DNA of 64,000 nucleotides, taken from Batkoa obscura (taxonomy: Eukaryota > Entomophthoromycota > Entomophthoromycetes > Entomophthorales > Batkoaceae). The translations under genes and the position numbers were made by a program. Where the stretch lies: assembly GCA_030770535.1 (NCBI GenBank), contig JASVEC010000050.1:124001-188000 (forward strand), given 5' to 3'. Below, piece after piece: positions 48,079 to 59,615 of this stretch. Numbering within the stretch: position 1 is the first letter of the stretch; every line of letters starts with the position of its first letter. Below the pieces are notes generated by a model, which worked only from the letters and a program-made list of their open reading frames with translations, was not told the DNA's origin and searched no databases.

Positions 48079-48654
48079 TATCTATAATGTATTAAAAACA
48101 AAGAAAAATATTAATTATAAAACTATATTATTATATTATATTATATTATATTATATTATATTATATTATATTATATTATATTATATTATATTATATTATA
48201 TTATATTATATTATATTGTATTATATATTATATTATATTATATTATATTATATATTATTTATTATTTATTATATATTATTTATTATTTATTATTTATTAT
48301 TATTATATTTAATTTCGTATAACTTAAATATAATTTATATCTTTATATTAAATTTAATACTAAATTATAATCTTTATTTTTATAAAATTAAACAATAATC
48401 TAATATGAATCAAATTCTCTTTGTTTTAAAAGAATCAATATTAAATTCACAGCAAAATTTAATTAAATAAATTTCCTAACCAATTTCAAACATTTTAAAA
48501 ATCCAAACCTAGAAATTAAATCACGAATAAGTCCAATTTTTACGTCATTTTCAAATTAACTACAAATATCTAAATTTTAGTAAGACTTTTTGAAACTATC
48601 TTTTTCTCTTCTTTTTTCTTTTCTTTTATAAATAAATATAAAATAACAATAATA
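48079..48654. other. Spacer with TTATA minisatellite; Rab18 promoter
   Basis: The region runs from the TVP23 stop to the Rab18 start. It is dominated by the 5-bp tandem repeat listed separately; the last 300 bp should contain the Rab18 promoter. A C/T-rich stretch (TTTTTCTCTTCTTTTTTCTT) lies just upstream of the ATG at about 48600. Confidence 0.5.
48126..48255. repeat. (TTATA)n tandem repeat
   Basis: About two dozen nearly perfect copies of a 5-bp unit, TTATA, 50-180 bp past the TVP23 stop codon. It decays at its right end into TTATTTATTATATA variants. The run is open in one plus-strand frame only because the unit lacks in-frame stops. Confidence 0.95.
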
Positions 48655-49284
48655 ATGAGTGATACCGAATTCAATTTAACTTTTAAATTACTATTAATTG
48701 GTAATTCCGGTGTTGGAAAATCATCTATATTATTAAGATTTATTGATGATTATTTTTTACCTTCGGATGAGATAAGTGCCACAATTGGAGTTGATTTTAA
48801 AGTTAAAGACTTGAATTTGGATGATAAACAATATAAATTAACTATTTGGGTATATTATTTTAAGTATAATTATTTAAATAAATTTATTAAATTATATTAA
48901 GGATACTGCAGGTCAAGAAAGGTTCCGTACCTTAACTTCATCCTATTATCGCGGAGCACAAGGAGTTATTTTAGGTAATTTAAATCATTAAACTGATATT
49001 TTCACTAAAAATACTAATTTCATTTTAGTATATGATGTAACTAAAAAAGAAACATTTGATAATTTAGAACAATGGTTTATTGAATTAGAAACTTATTGTA
49101 AAAATAAAGAAGTAGTTAAAATGATTATTGGCAACAAAGTAGATAAAGAAAGTAATCGAGCTATTTCTTTAGAACAAGGAGAAGAATATGCAAAAAGTAA
49201 AAATAGTTTATTTATTGAATGTAGTGCTAAAACAAAATTGGGTGTTCAACAAGCAGTCGAAGAATTGGTTCGTAAAGTAAGTTA

Positions 49285-49317
<33 letters not shown>

Positions 49318-49449
49318 AAGAGTATTTATTAATATTTTTTTCAGATAATTGATACACCTAGTTTATATCAAAAGAAAAAAGAAAATAATATAAAGTTAAA
49401 TCAAAATAATGATGAATCAGTTGAAACTAATAGTTCTTGTGGTTGTTGA
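48655..49449 (+). CDS. RAB18: Rab18 (RabC) GTPase
   Basis: Rab18 works at ER-lipid droplet and ER-Golgi contacts and is absent from budding yeast. Four exons (48655-48849, 48902-48974, 49029-49276, 49345-49449) give 206 residues. G1 is GNSGVGKSS, the effector strand [12 protein letters not shown]3 [21 protein letters not shown]4 GNKVDKES and G5 ECSAKT. Rab18-type features are [26 protein letters not shown] and [14 protein letters not shown]. The C terminus ends SSCGC, a CXC double-prenylation motif, unlike the single-Cys CaaX-type end of animal Rab18. Confidence 0.93.
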
Positions 49450-49727
49450 ATTGTAATTTTTTTATATAAGTTGAAAACTTTTATCAAAGTTTTTGATTAC
49501 TTCGAAGCTATAATTTTCTTATTCTTTGCTTTTTATTAAATTATATTATTATTCATTAAACAGATTTAAAGTTTCATTATTTATTTTATTATATTTTATT
49601 ATAATGTTTTAACTTAGAATACATTATTTATTAAAGAAATAGAATCAGAATCAGAATATTAATAATAGTTTAAATAAGTAAGATTTATTTTAATGATTTG
49701 ATTTTAACATTTTTTTAAATAATATTA

Positions 49728-51447
49728 TTAAGGCCCAGATTTAACTACATCTTGTTTTGAATTTAAATTATCCAAAGCAATACGATTTAAAGCATTAATA
49801 TAAGCCTTAGCACTAGCCAAAAGTACATCTGGATCAGTTCCTTGTCCACGATAAATTCTTTTATAATCTCCATTAACATTAGATTTCTCTTCATTTTCTT
49901 CATTTTCTTCTTTCCCTTTACAAAGTTTAACTGTAACAGCACCTAAAGCATCACTACCTCCAGTAACACCTTTAACATCATAACCCACTAAGTGATGTTC
50001 AATATCTGAAAGACGATGAATGGCCTTAAAAATAGCTTCAACTGCACCAGGTGCTGTACCTGCATCTTCAAATACCTTATAAGTTTGTTGATCATCAATT
50101 AAACGTTGTAAACGAATAGTTGCAGTAGCTGTCGAACCACAAGTAGTAAAACATTGTACATAATCTAAACGATAATGTTCAATATCTAATTGATTAAATT
50201 GATCATCAACAATAGCAATTAAATCTTGATCCGTTACTTTACGTTTAGAATCAGCTAAAGATTTAAAGCGATCAAAAGCAGTTTGAAATTGTTGTTCTGT
50301 TAAATTTTTAAAACCAAGGGTATTAAGATGGGAGCGTAAGGCGTTACGTCCAGAATGTTTACCAAGTACTAAAGAATTAGATGGTACACCTACTATTTCT
50401 GGTGCTATAATTTCATATGTTTGTTGATGTTTTAATACACCATCTTGATGGATACCTGATTCATGAGCAAAAGCATTAGCACCAACAATGGCTTTATTAG
50501 CTTGTACAGTCATACCAGTTAAATTACTAACCATTTTTGAGATACGATAAATTAATTTAGTATCAATATGTTGAATCGATACTGGAAATATCGTTGGATG
50601 AGTATAAATTGCCATACAAACTTCTTCAAAAGAAGTATTTCCTGCTCTTTCTCCGATGCCATTAATTGTTACTTCAACTTGACGAGCACCATTAGCTATA
50701 CCAGCTAAAGTATTAGCTGTAGCTAAACCTAAATCATTATGGCAATGAGTGGACCAAATCACATTATTTGAACCTGGTGTATTTTTTATCAAATAGTTAA
50801 TAATTTCCCCATATTCCTCAGGTGTATTATAACCCACTGTATCAGGTATATTTAAAGTAGTTGCACCAGCTTTAATCACTTCGCTTAATACTTGACATAA
50901 AAAATCTTTATCACTACGACCTGAATCTTCTGGCGAAAATTCTACTTCTTCACATAAAGAACGAGCATGTTTAACTGCTGCTACTGCTTTTTTAATACAT
51001 TCTTCTCTATCTATTTTTAATTTGTATTTTAAATGAATATCCGATGTAGCTAAAAAGGTATGAATCCTTTTACGTGGAGCTTCTTTGATAGCTTCATAAC
51101 AACGATCAATATCTGATATGACTGCTCTTGATAATCCGCATATTACCATAGGTATACCATCTTTTCTACCTTCTGTTAAAGGACCAACTTGGGTAGCTAT
51201 TGCTTTTACAGCTTGAAAATCGCCTTCACTAGCTACTGGAAAACCAGCTTCAAGTACATCAATTCCAAGTTCGGATAAGTTTTTAGCTATTTCTAATTTC
51301 TCTTGAACGCTTAAAGTTACACCTGGGGACTATTTTATGGTTAATATTTATAATTTTATTTGATAAAGAGCCATTTACCTGTTCCCCATCTCTTAAAGTA
51401 GTATCAAAGAAAATCAATCTATCTTTTGTAGTTTCAACGTTTACCAT
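49728..51447 (-). CDS. 2-isopropylmalate synthase, bacterial/plant (type I LeuA) form
   Basis: The enzyme condenses acetyl-CoA with 2-ketoisovalerate, the first committed step of leucine synthesis. Two exons (51447-51379 and 51329-49728) give 556 residues with no clear mitochondrial leader. Catalytic motifs are FFDTTLRDGEQSPGVTLS, VEFSPEDSGRSD, NIPDTVGYNTPEEYGEI, zinc-binding THCHNDLGLA, NGIGERAGNTSFEEV and HESGIHQDGV, then KHSGRNAL. The C-terminal LeuA dimer/regulatory domain (VGYDVKGVTGGSDALGAVTV) is present, so leucine feedback is likely. The motifs and length match LeuA of bacteria and plants rather than the roughly 600-residue LEU4 type usual in fungi. This suggests horizontal or organelle-derived origin, or retention of an old form. 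Confidence 0.93.
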
Positions 51448-51911
51448 GGTTATATAACAATACAATAATAATAATAATAATAAAAGTAAATAAATTAAAG
51501 ATTTTGATTATCTTTTTATATTAATTAAATATCGTTTATGCTTTGATGACTCATTTTCGGTAACAAATAAATGAAACCAAAAGTTTGAAAAGCTAATTTT
51601 TTGAAAAGGCGTGACTATTAAATCTTCTTGAATGTTGATAAAGATTTGATAAATTTTGATAAGATTTAAAAAAATTATAAGTCATATTTCCTTTTTTGGA
51701 AAAAAGGAATTTTTTCTTTTTATTATCTTGTTATTGTCATCGTCATTTATAGATTATGAGTCAATAAGATTGAAAGTTGTTGAAGGATACAGTTGATTAT
51801 TTGACACTTGTACTTGAAAATATTATTATTAAAAGTTACGAAACGTAATGAAAAAGTATAAAACGGCAGAGCATATTTGTTTAAAAGATTTATACATTTC
51901 GTTAAATATAT

Positions 51912-52011
51912 GAGGAAGTATTTTTTTGTTTAAGAATTTTAGTGATAGCCTTTACATTCAAATAGCACTTAAAAAAATGGAAAAAGCAATAGAACAAAAA
52001 AAAACACCCCC
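51912..52011 (-). mobile_element. 98-bp repeat family, copy
   Basis: Reverse-oriented 100-bp copy from GAGGAAGTATTTTTTTG to AAACACCCCC, flanked by ATAT on both sides. The left terminus has diverged (GAGGAAGT for GGGGATGT). Confidence 0.85.
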
Positions 52012-52379
52012 ATATGCTTATCTATATCTTATATTTATAGCTTGTTAATGTTTAAGTTGGTATATAAACTAGATGTATGCTAAATACTTTTAAATATTAG
52101 CAAACATACCGAACCTGAATTGATAATAATATAATGGGTTTTATTGTCAAATATATATATATATTTGCACTAATATAGTAGGAGAATAAATCAAAGCAAA
52201 ATAAGAATATAAATAAAATACTTGTTTTGAGTAAGCGTTATAGCATTTTTTTTTTAATAGCATTTTTTTTATTTTGTTTTATAAAAAACCAGGCTAAAAA
52301 ATCTATATTCATGTTGCAACAATTTAAATATTTAAATATTTAAATATCTTTTTATAATAATAGTAAAATTGTTAATAAT

Positions 52380-52478
52380 TGGTGATGTTTTTTTTGGCTT
52401 CATCACTTTTTCCATTTTTTAAGCGCTATTTGAGCGGAAAGGTCGTTAGTAGAATTCTTAAACAAAAAATACATCCCC
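52380..52478 (+). mobile_element. 98-bp repeat family, copy
   Basis: Forward copy from TGGTGATGTTTT to ACATCCCC with flanking TAAT on both sides. The core is TTTTTTAAGCGCTATTTGAG. Confidence 0.8.
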
Positions 52479-52809
52479 TAATGATTTTTTAAAAGTGAAT
52501 AATATTAAAGTTTTGTAATTAACTGTAGTTAAAACTTTATTATATTAATACATTAATAAAAAGTTAAAGTATATTTAAGTTAAAACATTTATATTAAAAG
52601 CAGGGTTTTAATATTTAAAATATTTGATGCCTATATTATATTTTTAAATAACTTAGAATACTCATAACATGGTTAATTATTATAGTTTTGACTAATTAAT
52701 TTATTTTTATATAATATTTTTATTTTATAGTTCTAATGTTTAAACTTAGCAAATTAAAATTTCATCTATATTTTATTCTTTTAAAAATTAAAATATAAAA
52801 CAAACATCT

Positions 52810-52907
52810 GGGGGTGTATTTTTTTGTTTAAGAATTCTACCAACAATCTTTCCACTCAAATAGTGCTTAAAAAATGGAAAAGTGATGAAACCAAAAAAAA
52901 CATCCTC
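52810..52907 (-). mobile_element. 98-bp repeat family, copy
   Basis: Reverse-oriented copy from GGGGGTGTATTTTTTTG to AAACATCCTC, flanked on both sides by ATCT. The non-ATAT target confirms that the 4-bp flanks are duplications rather than part of the element. Confidence 0.88.
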
Positions 52908-53419
52908 ATCTATATTGGTTTTATTTAAAAGCTATTATTAAAAATATATACCTGTTGATATCTTAACATTTAAATAATTGTATATATTAATATTTTCATA
53001 ACATCGTTGCTTTAATTATAAAAGTGTCTTTGAGAATTTAGTCAATAAATAGAATAGAAAAGACTTTTATATTATTTTTAATGCCTGGTTACTTAAACTT
53101 AGCTTCTCTAGATAAATTAAAATTTTATAAATTTAAAAAAAAATCAATAAAATATAGCTGTTATTAATAAACCTTATCTAAACAGTAAAAAACTTTAATG
53201 AATATAAACAATGGACTAAAAGATAATATTAAACTTATTAGCCAAAATATTTAATATTTAATTAATATACTCACATCTTATTTAGGATAATTTGCTTGTG
53301 AGCAAATAAATTAAGACTCATATTATGTCATAACTTCCCCCAAACTCCCATGAAAGCTCAATTCCTTGGAAAGAAATTCCGAAATCGAATTAAAAATAAG
53401 ATTGAGTGGCTATAATTTG

Positions 53420-53560
53420 AAATAAACCAATAAGCTTCGATTAACAAAGCTCATAATTTTGCAGAACTTAACGAATCCAAACCAATGAAAGAGTGACTTT
53501 ATTTTTAAGCAAAAACAAGAATAAAAAAAGGTATGGAATTAAGCCAATAATATAAAGTAT
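53420..53560 (+). promoter_or_regulatory. CCAAT-box cluster upstream of OGDH
   Basis: Three CCAAT boxes in the same orientation lie at 53427-53431, 53482-53486 and 53544-53548, between about 120 and 245 bp before the start codon. CCAAT is bound by the HAP2/3/5 (NF-Y) complex, which activates KGD1 and other TCA genes in yeast. The link here is inference from position and known biology. Confidence 0.5.
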
Positions 53561-53669
53561 TAGTTAATCAGATAATTTAGTATTTAACGTGTAATAGGGT
53601 AATTTTTAAAAATTTATATTTAATGGATAATACCTTTAACCAAAACATCTTAGATTTTAATCAACTATA

Positions 53670-56600
53670 ATGTCGGGGTATACAAAATTAGCCTCTCTTG
53701 CCTTTAAGGCAAATATTCGATCTATATCTAGATCCCGTTTTATTAATGTTTGTTCAAGCAAATTCCAAACTTATACCAAAGTACAAGCCAAAAATACCAC
53801 CAGTGACCTTTTTATGGACGGAACAAGTGCTGTGTATGTTGAAGAAATGTACAACTCATGGAGAAATGATCCAAACTCCGTTCATCTTTCTTGGCAAATT
53901 TACTTTAAAAATATGTCCAATGGTCAATCACCTTCCGCTTCTTATTCAGCCCCACCAACACTTGTATCTACTAGTTCAGTAGGAAACTTACCACTTGGCG
54001 CCACTTCGTCTTCTCCAGAAGTTGTAGATCATTTAAAAATTCAATTACTTGTTAGAGCTTATCAAGTCCGTGGTCATCACCTTGCTAAACTTGACCCTTT
54101 AGGCATTTTATCTCCTACTTTAGATACTCCAACACCTAAAGAATTGGAACTTTCTTATTACAATTTCACTGAACAAGATTTAGACAGAGAATTTAATCTT
54201 GGTCCAGGAATATTGCCAGGTTTTATGAATGAAAAAACCACCTTAACTTTAAAACAAATTGTAGAACACCTTAAAAACATTTACTGTATTATTTGTAGTC
54301 ATATTTTTTGTTAATATATTAATCCTTTTTTTAATTAGGTTCATCTATCGGATATGAATATCAGCATATTCCAGATAAAACTCAATGCGATTGGTTAAGA
54401 GAACGTATTGAAACCCCAAAACCATTTGAATTTTCAGTCGAAGATAAAAAAATGATACTTGATAGATTAGTTTGGTCCGATTCTTTTGAAAGATTTGTTG
54501 CAAGCAAATATGTCAGTGAAAAACGTTTTGGTTTAGAAGGCTGTGAAGCTTTAATTCCTGGTATGAAAGCAATGGTAATATATTATAACAATAAAAAAAT
54601 AAAAAAATTTAATATATTAGATTGATCAAGCTGCTGACCTTGGAACTGAGTCTTTTGTGATTGGTATGGCTCATCGTGGTCGTTTAAATGTTTTAAGTAA
54701 TGTTGTTCGTAAACCAAATGAATCCATTTTCTGTGAATTCAGCGGTTCATTGGACCCCTCTGTAGAAGGTTCTGGTGATGTTAAATACCATCTTGGTATG
54801 AATTATGTTCGCCCAACTCCTTCTGGAAAGAGAGTTCATCTTTCTTTAGTTGCCAATCCATCCCATCTTGAAGCTGTTAACCCAGTTGTTCTTGGTAAAA
54901 CCAGAGCCATTCAATTTTATAGCGGTGATTTAGAAGAACACAAACGTAGTGTAGGTGTTTTAATTCATGGTGATGCTGCTTTTGCAGCTCAAGGTGTTGT
55001 TTATGAAACTTTAGGTTTCCATGAACTTCCATCATATACTGTCGGCGGTACAATTCATATAGTCATTAACAATCAAATTGGCTTTACAACTGATCCACGT
55101 TATTCTCGCTCCACCCCATACTGTACTGATATCGCTAAATCTATTAATGCACCAATTTTCCATGTTAATGGTGATGACGTTGAAGCAGTCACATTCGTTT
55201 GTAAATTAGCAGCCGATTTCCGTCAAACTTTCAAGAAGGATGTTGTTATTGATATTGTATGTTATCGTAAATATGGCCATAATGAAGTTGATCAACCCAG
55301 TTTCACTCAACCAAGAATGTACAAGACCATTGCTAAACAAAAGCCAGTTTTAGAAAAATATATTGAGAAACTTTTAAGTGAGAAGACTTTTGATGAAACT
55401 TTCGTAAAGGAAAATAAAGAAAAGGTATGGAAAACTTTAGAAGAGAGTTACGCTAAGAGTAAAGATTATAAGCCAACAAGTCGTGAATGGCTATCAAGTT
55501 CATGGGAAGGCTTCAAATCCCCTAGTGAATTAGCTGTAGAAATTGCACCTGCTCATCCTACCGGTGCTTCTTTACACTCTTTACGTCAAGTTGGAAAAGC
55601 CATTACAACTATTCCTTCTACTTTCAAAGCTCATAATGTTATTAAGAAAATTATTGGTGCACGCCAAAAGACCATTGAAGAAGAATCAAATATTGACTGG
55701 CCAACAGCTGAAGCACTTGCTTTTGGTACCCTTGTTAATGAAGGAACGCATGTTAGATTAAGTGGTCAAGATGTTGAACGTGGAACTTTCTCACAAAGAC
55801 ATGTCGTCATCCATGATCAAAACGATGAATCTACTTATACCTCTTTATCTAAAATCTCACCAACACAAGCACAATTTACTGTATGTAACTCCTCTTTATC
55901 AGAATTTGGAACTCTAGGTTTCGAACTTGGTTACTCTTTAGTTAACCCTAATGCTTTAGTTATGTGGGAAGCCCAATTCGGTGATTTCGCAAATAATGCC
56001 CAATGTATCATTGATCAATTTATTGCTTCAGGTGAAAAGAAATGGTTACAGCGTACTGGTTTAACTCTTCTCCTCCCTCATGGTTATGATGGTCAAGGTC
56101 CAGAACACTCAAGTGGACGTTTAGAACGTTTCCTTCAATTAATTGATGAACATCCTTATAAATTCCCAGAAAACATGGATCGTCAACATCAAGATTGCAA
56201 CATGCAAATTGTTTACTGTACTACTTCAGCCAATTACTTCCATGCTTTACGTCGTCAAATACATCGTGATTTCCGTAAGCCTTTGATCTGCTTCAACTCC
56301 AAGAATCTCCTTCGTCATCCTTTGGTAAGATCTGATATGTCTGAAATGTCTGATGGTACTCACTTCCAACGTGCTATCCCAGAAGCATCTAAAGATTTGG
56401 TTGGTGATGATAAGATCCGTACCCATGTTTTATGCTCTGGTCAAGTTTACTATACCCTCTTAAAGGCTAGGGAACAGAACAATGTTAACGATGTTGCTAT
56501 TACTCGTATTGAACAAATAACTCCATTCCCGTTCGATTTAGTCAAAGAATATTCCGATAAATATCCTAATGCTGAAATCACTTGGTGTCAAGAAGAACCC

Positions 56601-56831
56601 CTTAATATGGGAGCTTGGTTCTTCGTTGAACCAAGAATCAGAACCGCTTTAAAGAAATCAGAACACCATGCTGGTAAAGATGTTATTTATTCTGCTCGTC
56701 CACCTACTGCTACAGTAGCCACTGGTAACAAAAAACAACACAAGATTGAAGAAAATAATTTAATTAGTTTGGCCCTTTATGGTGAAGTTCGTAAAGTTAA
56801 AGAAACAAAGAATGGTTCACCTATTTTCTAA
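53670..56831 (+). CDS. KGD1: 2-oxoglutarate dehydrogenase E1 component
   Basis: This thiamine-diphosphate E1 subunit decarboxylates 2-oxoglutarate in the mitochondrial TCA cycle, working with E2 (KGD2) and E3. Three exons (53670-54285, 54339-54574, 54621-56831) give 1020 residues. An Arg/Ser-rich presequence covers about the first 40. The OGDH N-terminal segment follows ([20 protein letters not shown]). TPP-binding and active-site motifs include [64 protein letters not shown] and [11 protein letters not shown]...[14 protein letters not shown]. The transketolase-like C-terminal half has [16 protein letters not shown] and [15 protein letters not shown]. Length and motifs are normal. Confidence 0.97.
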
Positions 56832-57400
56832 ATGTTTAAAATTAGAATAAATGTAATACTTTAAAGCTTCATTTTGTTAAAATATTTTTTGAAGTCTTTA
56901 AAGTTTAATAAATACTAAATCATTGTTTACGTTTTATATCATATTTGTTGTTTTTTCATGTATCATTTTATGAAGGTATTGTTTAAAACTTAATTAAAAC
57001 AAAGCTCAAAACATTAAATAAGTAAATAAAAGGTATCATTGTAAGCATCTAATATTACATAATAATAAACTTTATAGAGTACCTTGAATTAAAAATCTAC
57101 TTTTAGAAACAACAACTTAGATTATAAGCACAACAATTGTATATCCTTTAAAACATCATAAATATTTAAAATTAAATATATTTATTATCAAAACATTAAA
57201 TAATCCATATATGGGGGTGTTTTTTTTGGCTTCATCACTTTTTCCATCTTTTAAGCGCTATTTGAGTGGAAAGATTGTTAGTAAAATTCTTAAACAAAAA
57301 AATACATCACCATATGACCATTATAACTTTAACATTACAATTATCCACAATTAAAACTTATTCTAAAACAAAGGAACAAGACAAACTATCTAAGCTTGTT
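56832..57400. other. Convergent spacer with one 98-bp repeat
   Basis: AT-rich 3' region between OGDH (plus) and the TF-like gene (minus). It contains the repeat copy at 57213-57311 and AATAAA-type poly(A) motifs. No other feature. Confidence 0.5.
57213..57311 (+). mobile_element. 98-bp repeat family, copy
   Basis: Forward 99-bp copy, GGGGGTGTTTTTTTTGGC to ACATCACC, flanked by ATAT on both sides. It lies about 90 bp past the 3' end of the TF-like gene. Confidence 0.85.
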
Positions 57401-59344
57401 TCAATTAAGTATACTAAACATAATTTTGTATTTTTCTGGTAATTCAAAAGTATTGATGGCCGATTTTACTTTAGTGACAGTGAAATCAATATCCATCCTA
57501 TCTTTATTCTTAGTGAGATTCATGGCCAACTTATAAATTTGAAGTAGCTCAATAATACTAGTTTCGATCATATCAATAGCTTCATTGCTGATTAAACCCA
57601 GTCCAACGATAGTAGGAGAAGAAAGTATTTGTAAAAAACTATAAAACGAATATAGCGGGTATTCAAATTCTAAAATGCCCATTATTATTAAACAATCGTA
57701 CTTATTATAGTTATTGATAGGATGTAATCTAGTATCTAAATACTCGTAGAGCATTTTATACAATTTCTCGTCCTGTAAACCATCTCTATTGATTTGTTCT
57801 AGTTTATCTTCAAAATAAGTAAAAGCTAAAACTCTATATATAAATAATATTCTCAATGAAGTTTCAAGTAAAGTTGGTATATACGTCAGCGGAATATCTA
57901 CTTGAGTAGGTGCTTTGGATACAGTTGGATATATTAAACATAGTTGCCTAATATAGGTTGATAAAGTCTTTCTTATCTCATGGATTCCTTTATATCTGCA
58001 ACAGTAAGCACCAGGAAACACACACAAATAATGTTCTAAATTTATAGCTTTATTACTATTTGTAATAATGCTATTTAATGATTTGATCGAAGCCTTATAG
58101 TGTTTATTAATAAAATTTTGAACAAGGTTAAACTTGTCAATTGGTAAAATTAATGATGAATATGATATGCTCTTTAAATCTGTAACTCCTTTGAGGCTTT
58201 TTTCAAGATGGTCAAATACTAACGAGTTTGTCATACTTATTTGATTGTCATACATAGCAAATGCTTTCTTGCAATCATTTCTTTGATTATCAGATTCGTC
58301 GAATTGCTCCCTAATCAAATAATAAAGAAATTCCGATTCTGAAAGGTCATATTTTTTAATAAGAGAAAAAGTACCATAAGAATCTTCACTAATTTTAGAT
58401 GAAATAACAATCCATGTCCATATTTTTTTAAGATTAATTAAATGCCTAATTTCTTCTTTACTTTTAGAATACAGCTCTTTAGTATTCAATTTTAGCTTAT
58501 CAATTCCTAGTACATATGACATTCTCATAAGGGAGCCTAAAAGTTGATGAGATAACTGGTAATTATTTTGAACTATAAAAACATCATATAAAACGCTTAA
58601 AGCTTTAAGGCTTTCAAAACTAGGATTATAACAGGCTTGGGAAATCAAAGGTAGTATACTATTTAAAATATTCTGACGAATTTCATTAAAATCATCTCCT
58701 GGTAAAGATATATACCTGAAAGTAAATGATGACATCAGTGTTTTTGACATAAACCCCGGATTTGATTGTTTTATATATATAACTATTTCTCTAGGCTTAA
58801 AGTGAAACCCAGAACCATAAGTGAAACAGTCATGTAAATGTATACTAGTTTCTAAAAAAGACCCATAATCAAAAGCTGTTGGAGAATTTCCTACATGTTC
58901 TGCTCCTCTCCCAGTTCGATTTCTTAAAGATGTAAAGTCAGAAGATGAAGAAAATTGCTTACTAAGAAACTCTTCAATTAAATGAAGCTTTCTTTTTAAA
59001 GTTACATCTTCACTAATTAAATATGTATTATTATTGGTTTCATTCATGTTTCTATATTTAAACACCTCTAATACCCATTTTAAATACGCTTTTAGCTCCA
59101 TAGCTACATTCCTATTATAAAAAGGAGATTCTGGATACGAAAGGGGCAAATCATCATTATTAAAAGAGTCTAAAGTTTCAATTAATTGAAATATTTTAAA
59201 TAGCTGAGTTTCAAGTTCCTTTATTCTGTTTTCTAGCTTCTCTGCCTTCAATTTTAACTGAGTTCTATTTCCTTGTTTTAGCTCATTCTTTTTGATTTTG
59301 TTATTTATAATCGAATAGTTTATTATCTTAAACCCTTTTATCAT
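57401..59344 (-). CDS. Fungal transcription-factor-like protein lacking the zinc cluster
   Basis: This single-exon gene encodes 647 residues. The N terminus is basic and then forms a short coiled coil (KLKAEKLENRIKELETQLFK), the dimerisation element normally found just after a Zn2Cys6 cluster. The long helical region that follows resembles the middle homology region of fungal zinc-cluster factors: the segment around FESLKALSVLYDVFIVQNNY, followed by GSLMRMSYVLGIDKL, is close to the usual 'A..L..LL..Y....G....W...G.A.RMA..LGL' pattern. No Cys-rich cluster is encoded upstream or inside; the 270 bp between this gene and U2SURP has no C-x2-C motif on this strand. It could be a dominant regulator acting by dimerisation, or a decayed factor, though the frame is fully open. 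Confidence 0.65.
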   Translation of the reverse strand: MIKGFKIINYSIINNKIKKNELKQGNRTQLKLKAEKLENRIKELETQLFKIFQLIETLDSFNNDDLPLSYPESPFYNRNVAMELKAYLKWVLEVFKYRNMNETNNNTYLISEDVTLKRKLHLIEEFLSKQFSSSSDFTSLRNRTGRGAEHVGNSPTAFDYGSFLETSIHLHDCFTYGSGFHFKPREIVIYIKQSNPGFMSKTLMSSFTFRYISLPGDDFNEIRQNILNSILPLISQACYNPSFESLKALSVLYDVFIVQNNYQLSHQLLGSLMRMSYVLGIDKLKLNTKELYSKSKEEIRHLINLKKIWTWIVISSKISEDSYGTFSLIKKYDLSESEFLYYLIREQFDESDNQRNDCKKAFAMYDNQISMTNSLVFDHLEKSLKGVTDLKSISYSSLILPIDKFNLVQNFINKHYKASIKSLNSIITNSNKAINLEHYLCVFPGAYCCRYKGIHEIRKTLSTYIRQLCLIYPTVSKAPTQVDIPLTYIPTLLETSLRILFIYRVLAFTYFEDKLEQINRDGLQDEKLYKMLYEYLDTRLHPINNYNKYDCLIIMGILEFEYPLYSFYSFLQILSSPTIVGLGLISNEAIDMIETSIIELLQIYKLAMNLTKNKDRMDIDFTVTKVKSAINTFELPEKYKIMFSILN

Positions 59345-59615
59345 TACTATTGGTGTGGCTACTAATTATTATTGAAATGTTTATTTAATTTAATTAAACT
59401 AAAAAAGTTCAAAAACTTGATCATACTTGTTTTAATCACTTCATGTCAAGTTCAAATATGTTTTTGACTAATTTTAACCTTACTACCTACAAATTTTATT
59501 TTGCTCATAAAATTATCAAAGGAAAATGGTTGGATAGCTTTATCCAATTAAATCAATTCCTTTTATTTTTACTGAACGATTTTATTGATTTACAATAAAG
59601 TTATTGTTTTATAAA

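Larger units (their letters stand above)
51448..53669. other. 2.2-kb divergent spacer, three 98-bp repeats
   Basis: The spacer separates the divergent isopropylmalate synthase and oxoglutarate dehydrogenase genes. Three 98-bp family members lie within 1 kb (51912, 52380, 52810). An (AT)n tract forms a palindrome at about 52150-52166. The right end holds CCAAT boxes listed separately. Confidence 0.5.

Noticed and set aside
48014-48322. Plus-strand frame of 102 codons
   Set aside because: It is out of frame with TVP23 and then reads through the TTATA minisatellite.
55543-55761. Short frame inside OGDH
   Set aside because: It is an alternative frame of the confident OGDH exon.
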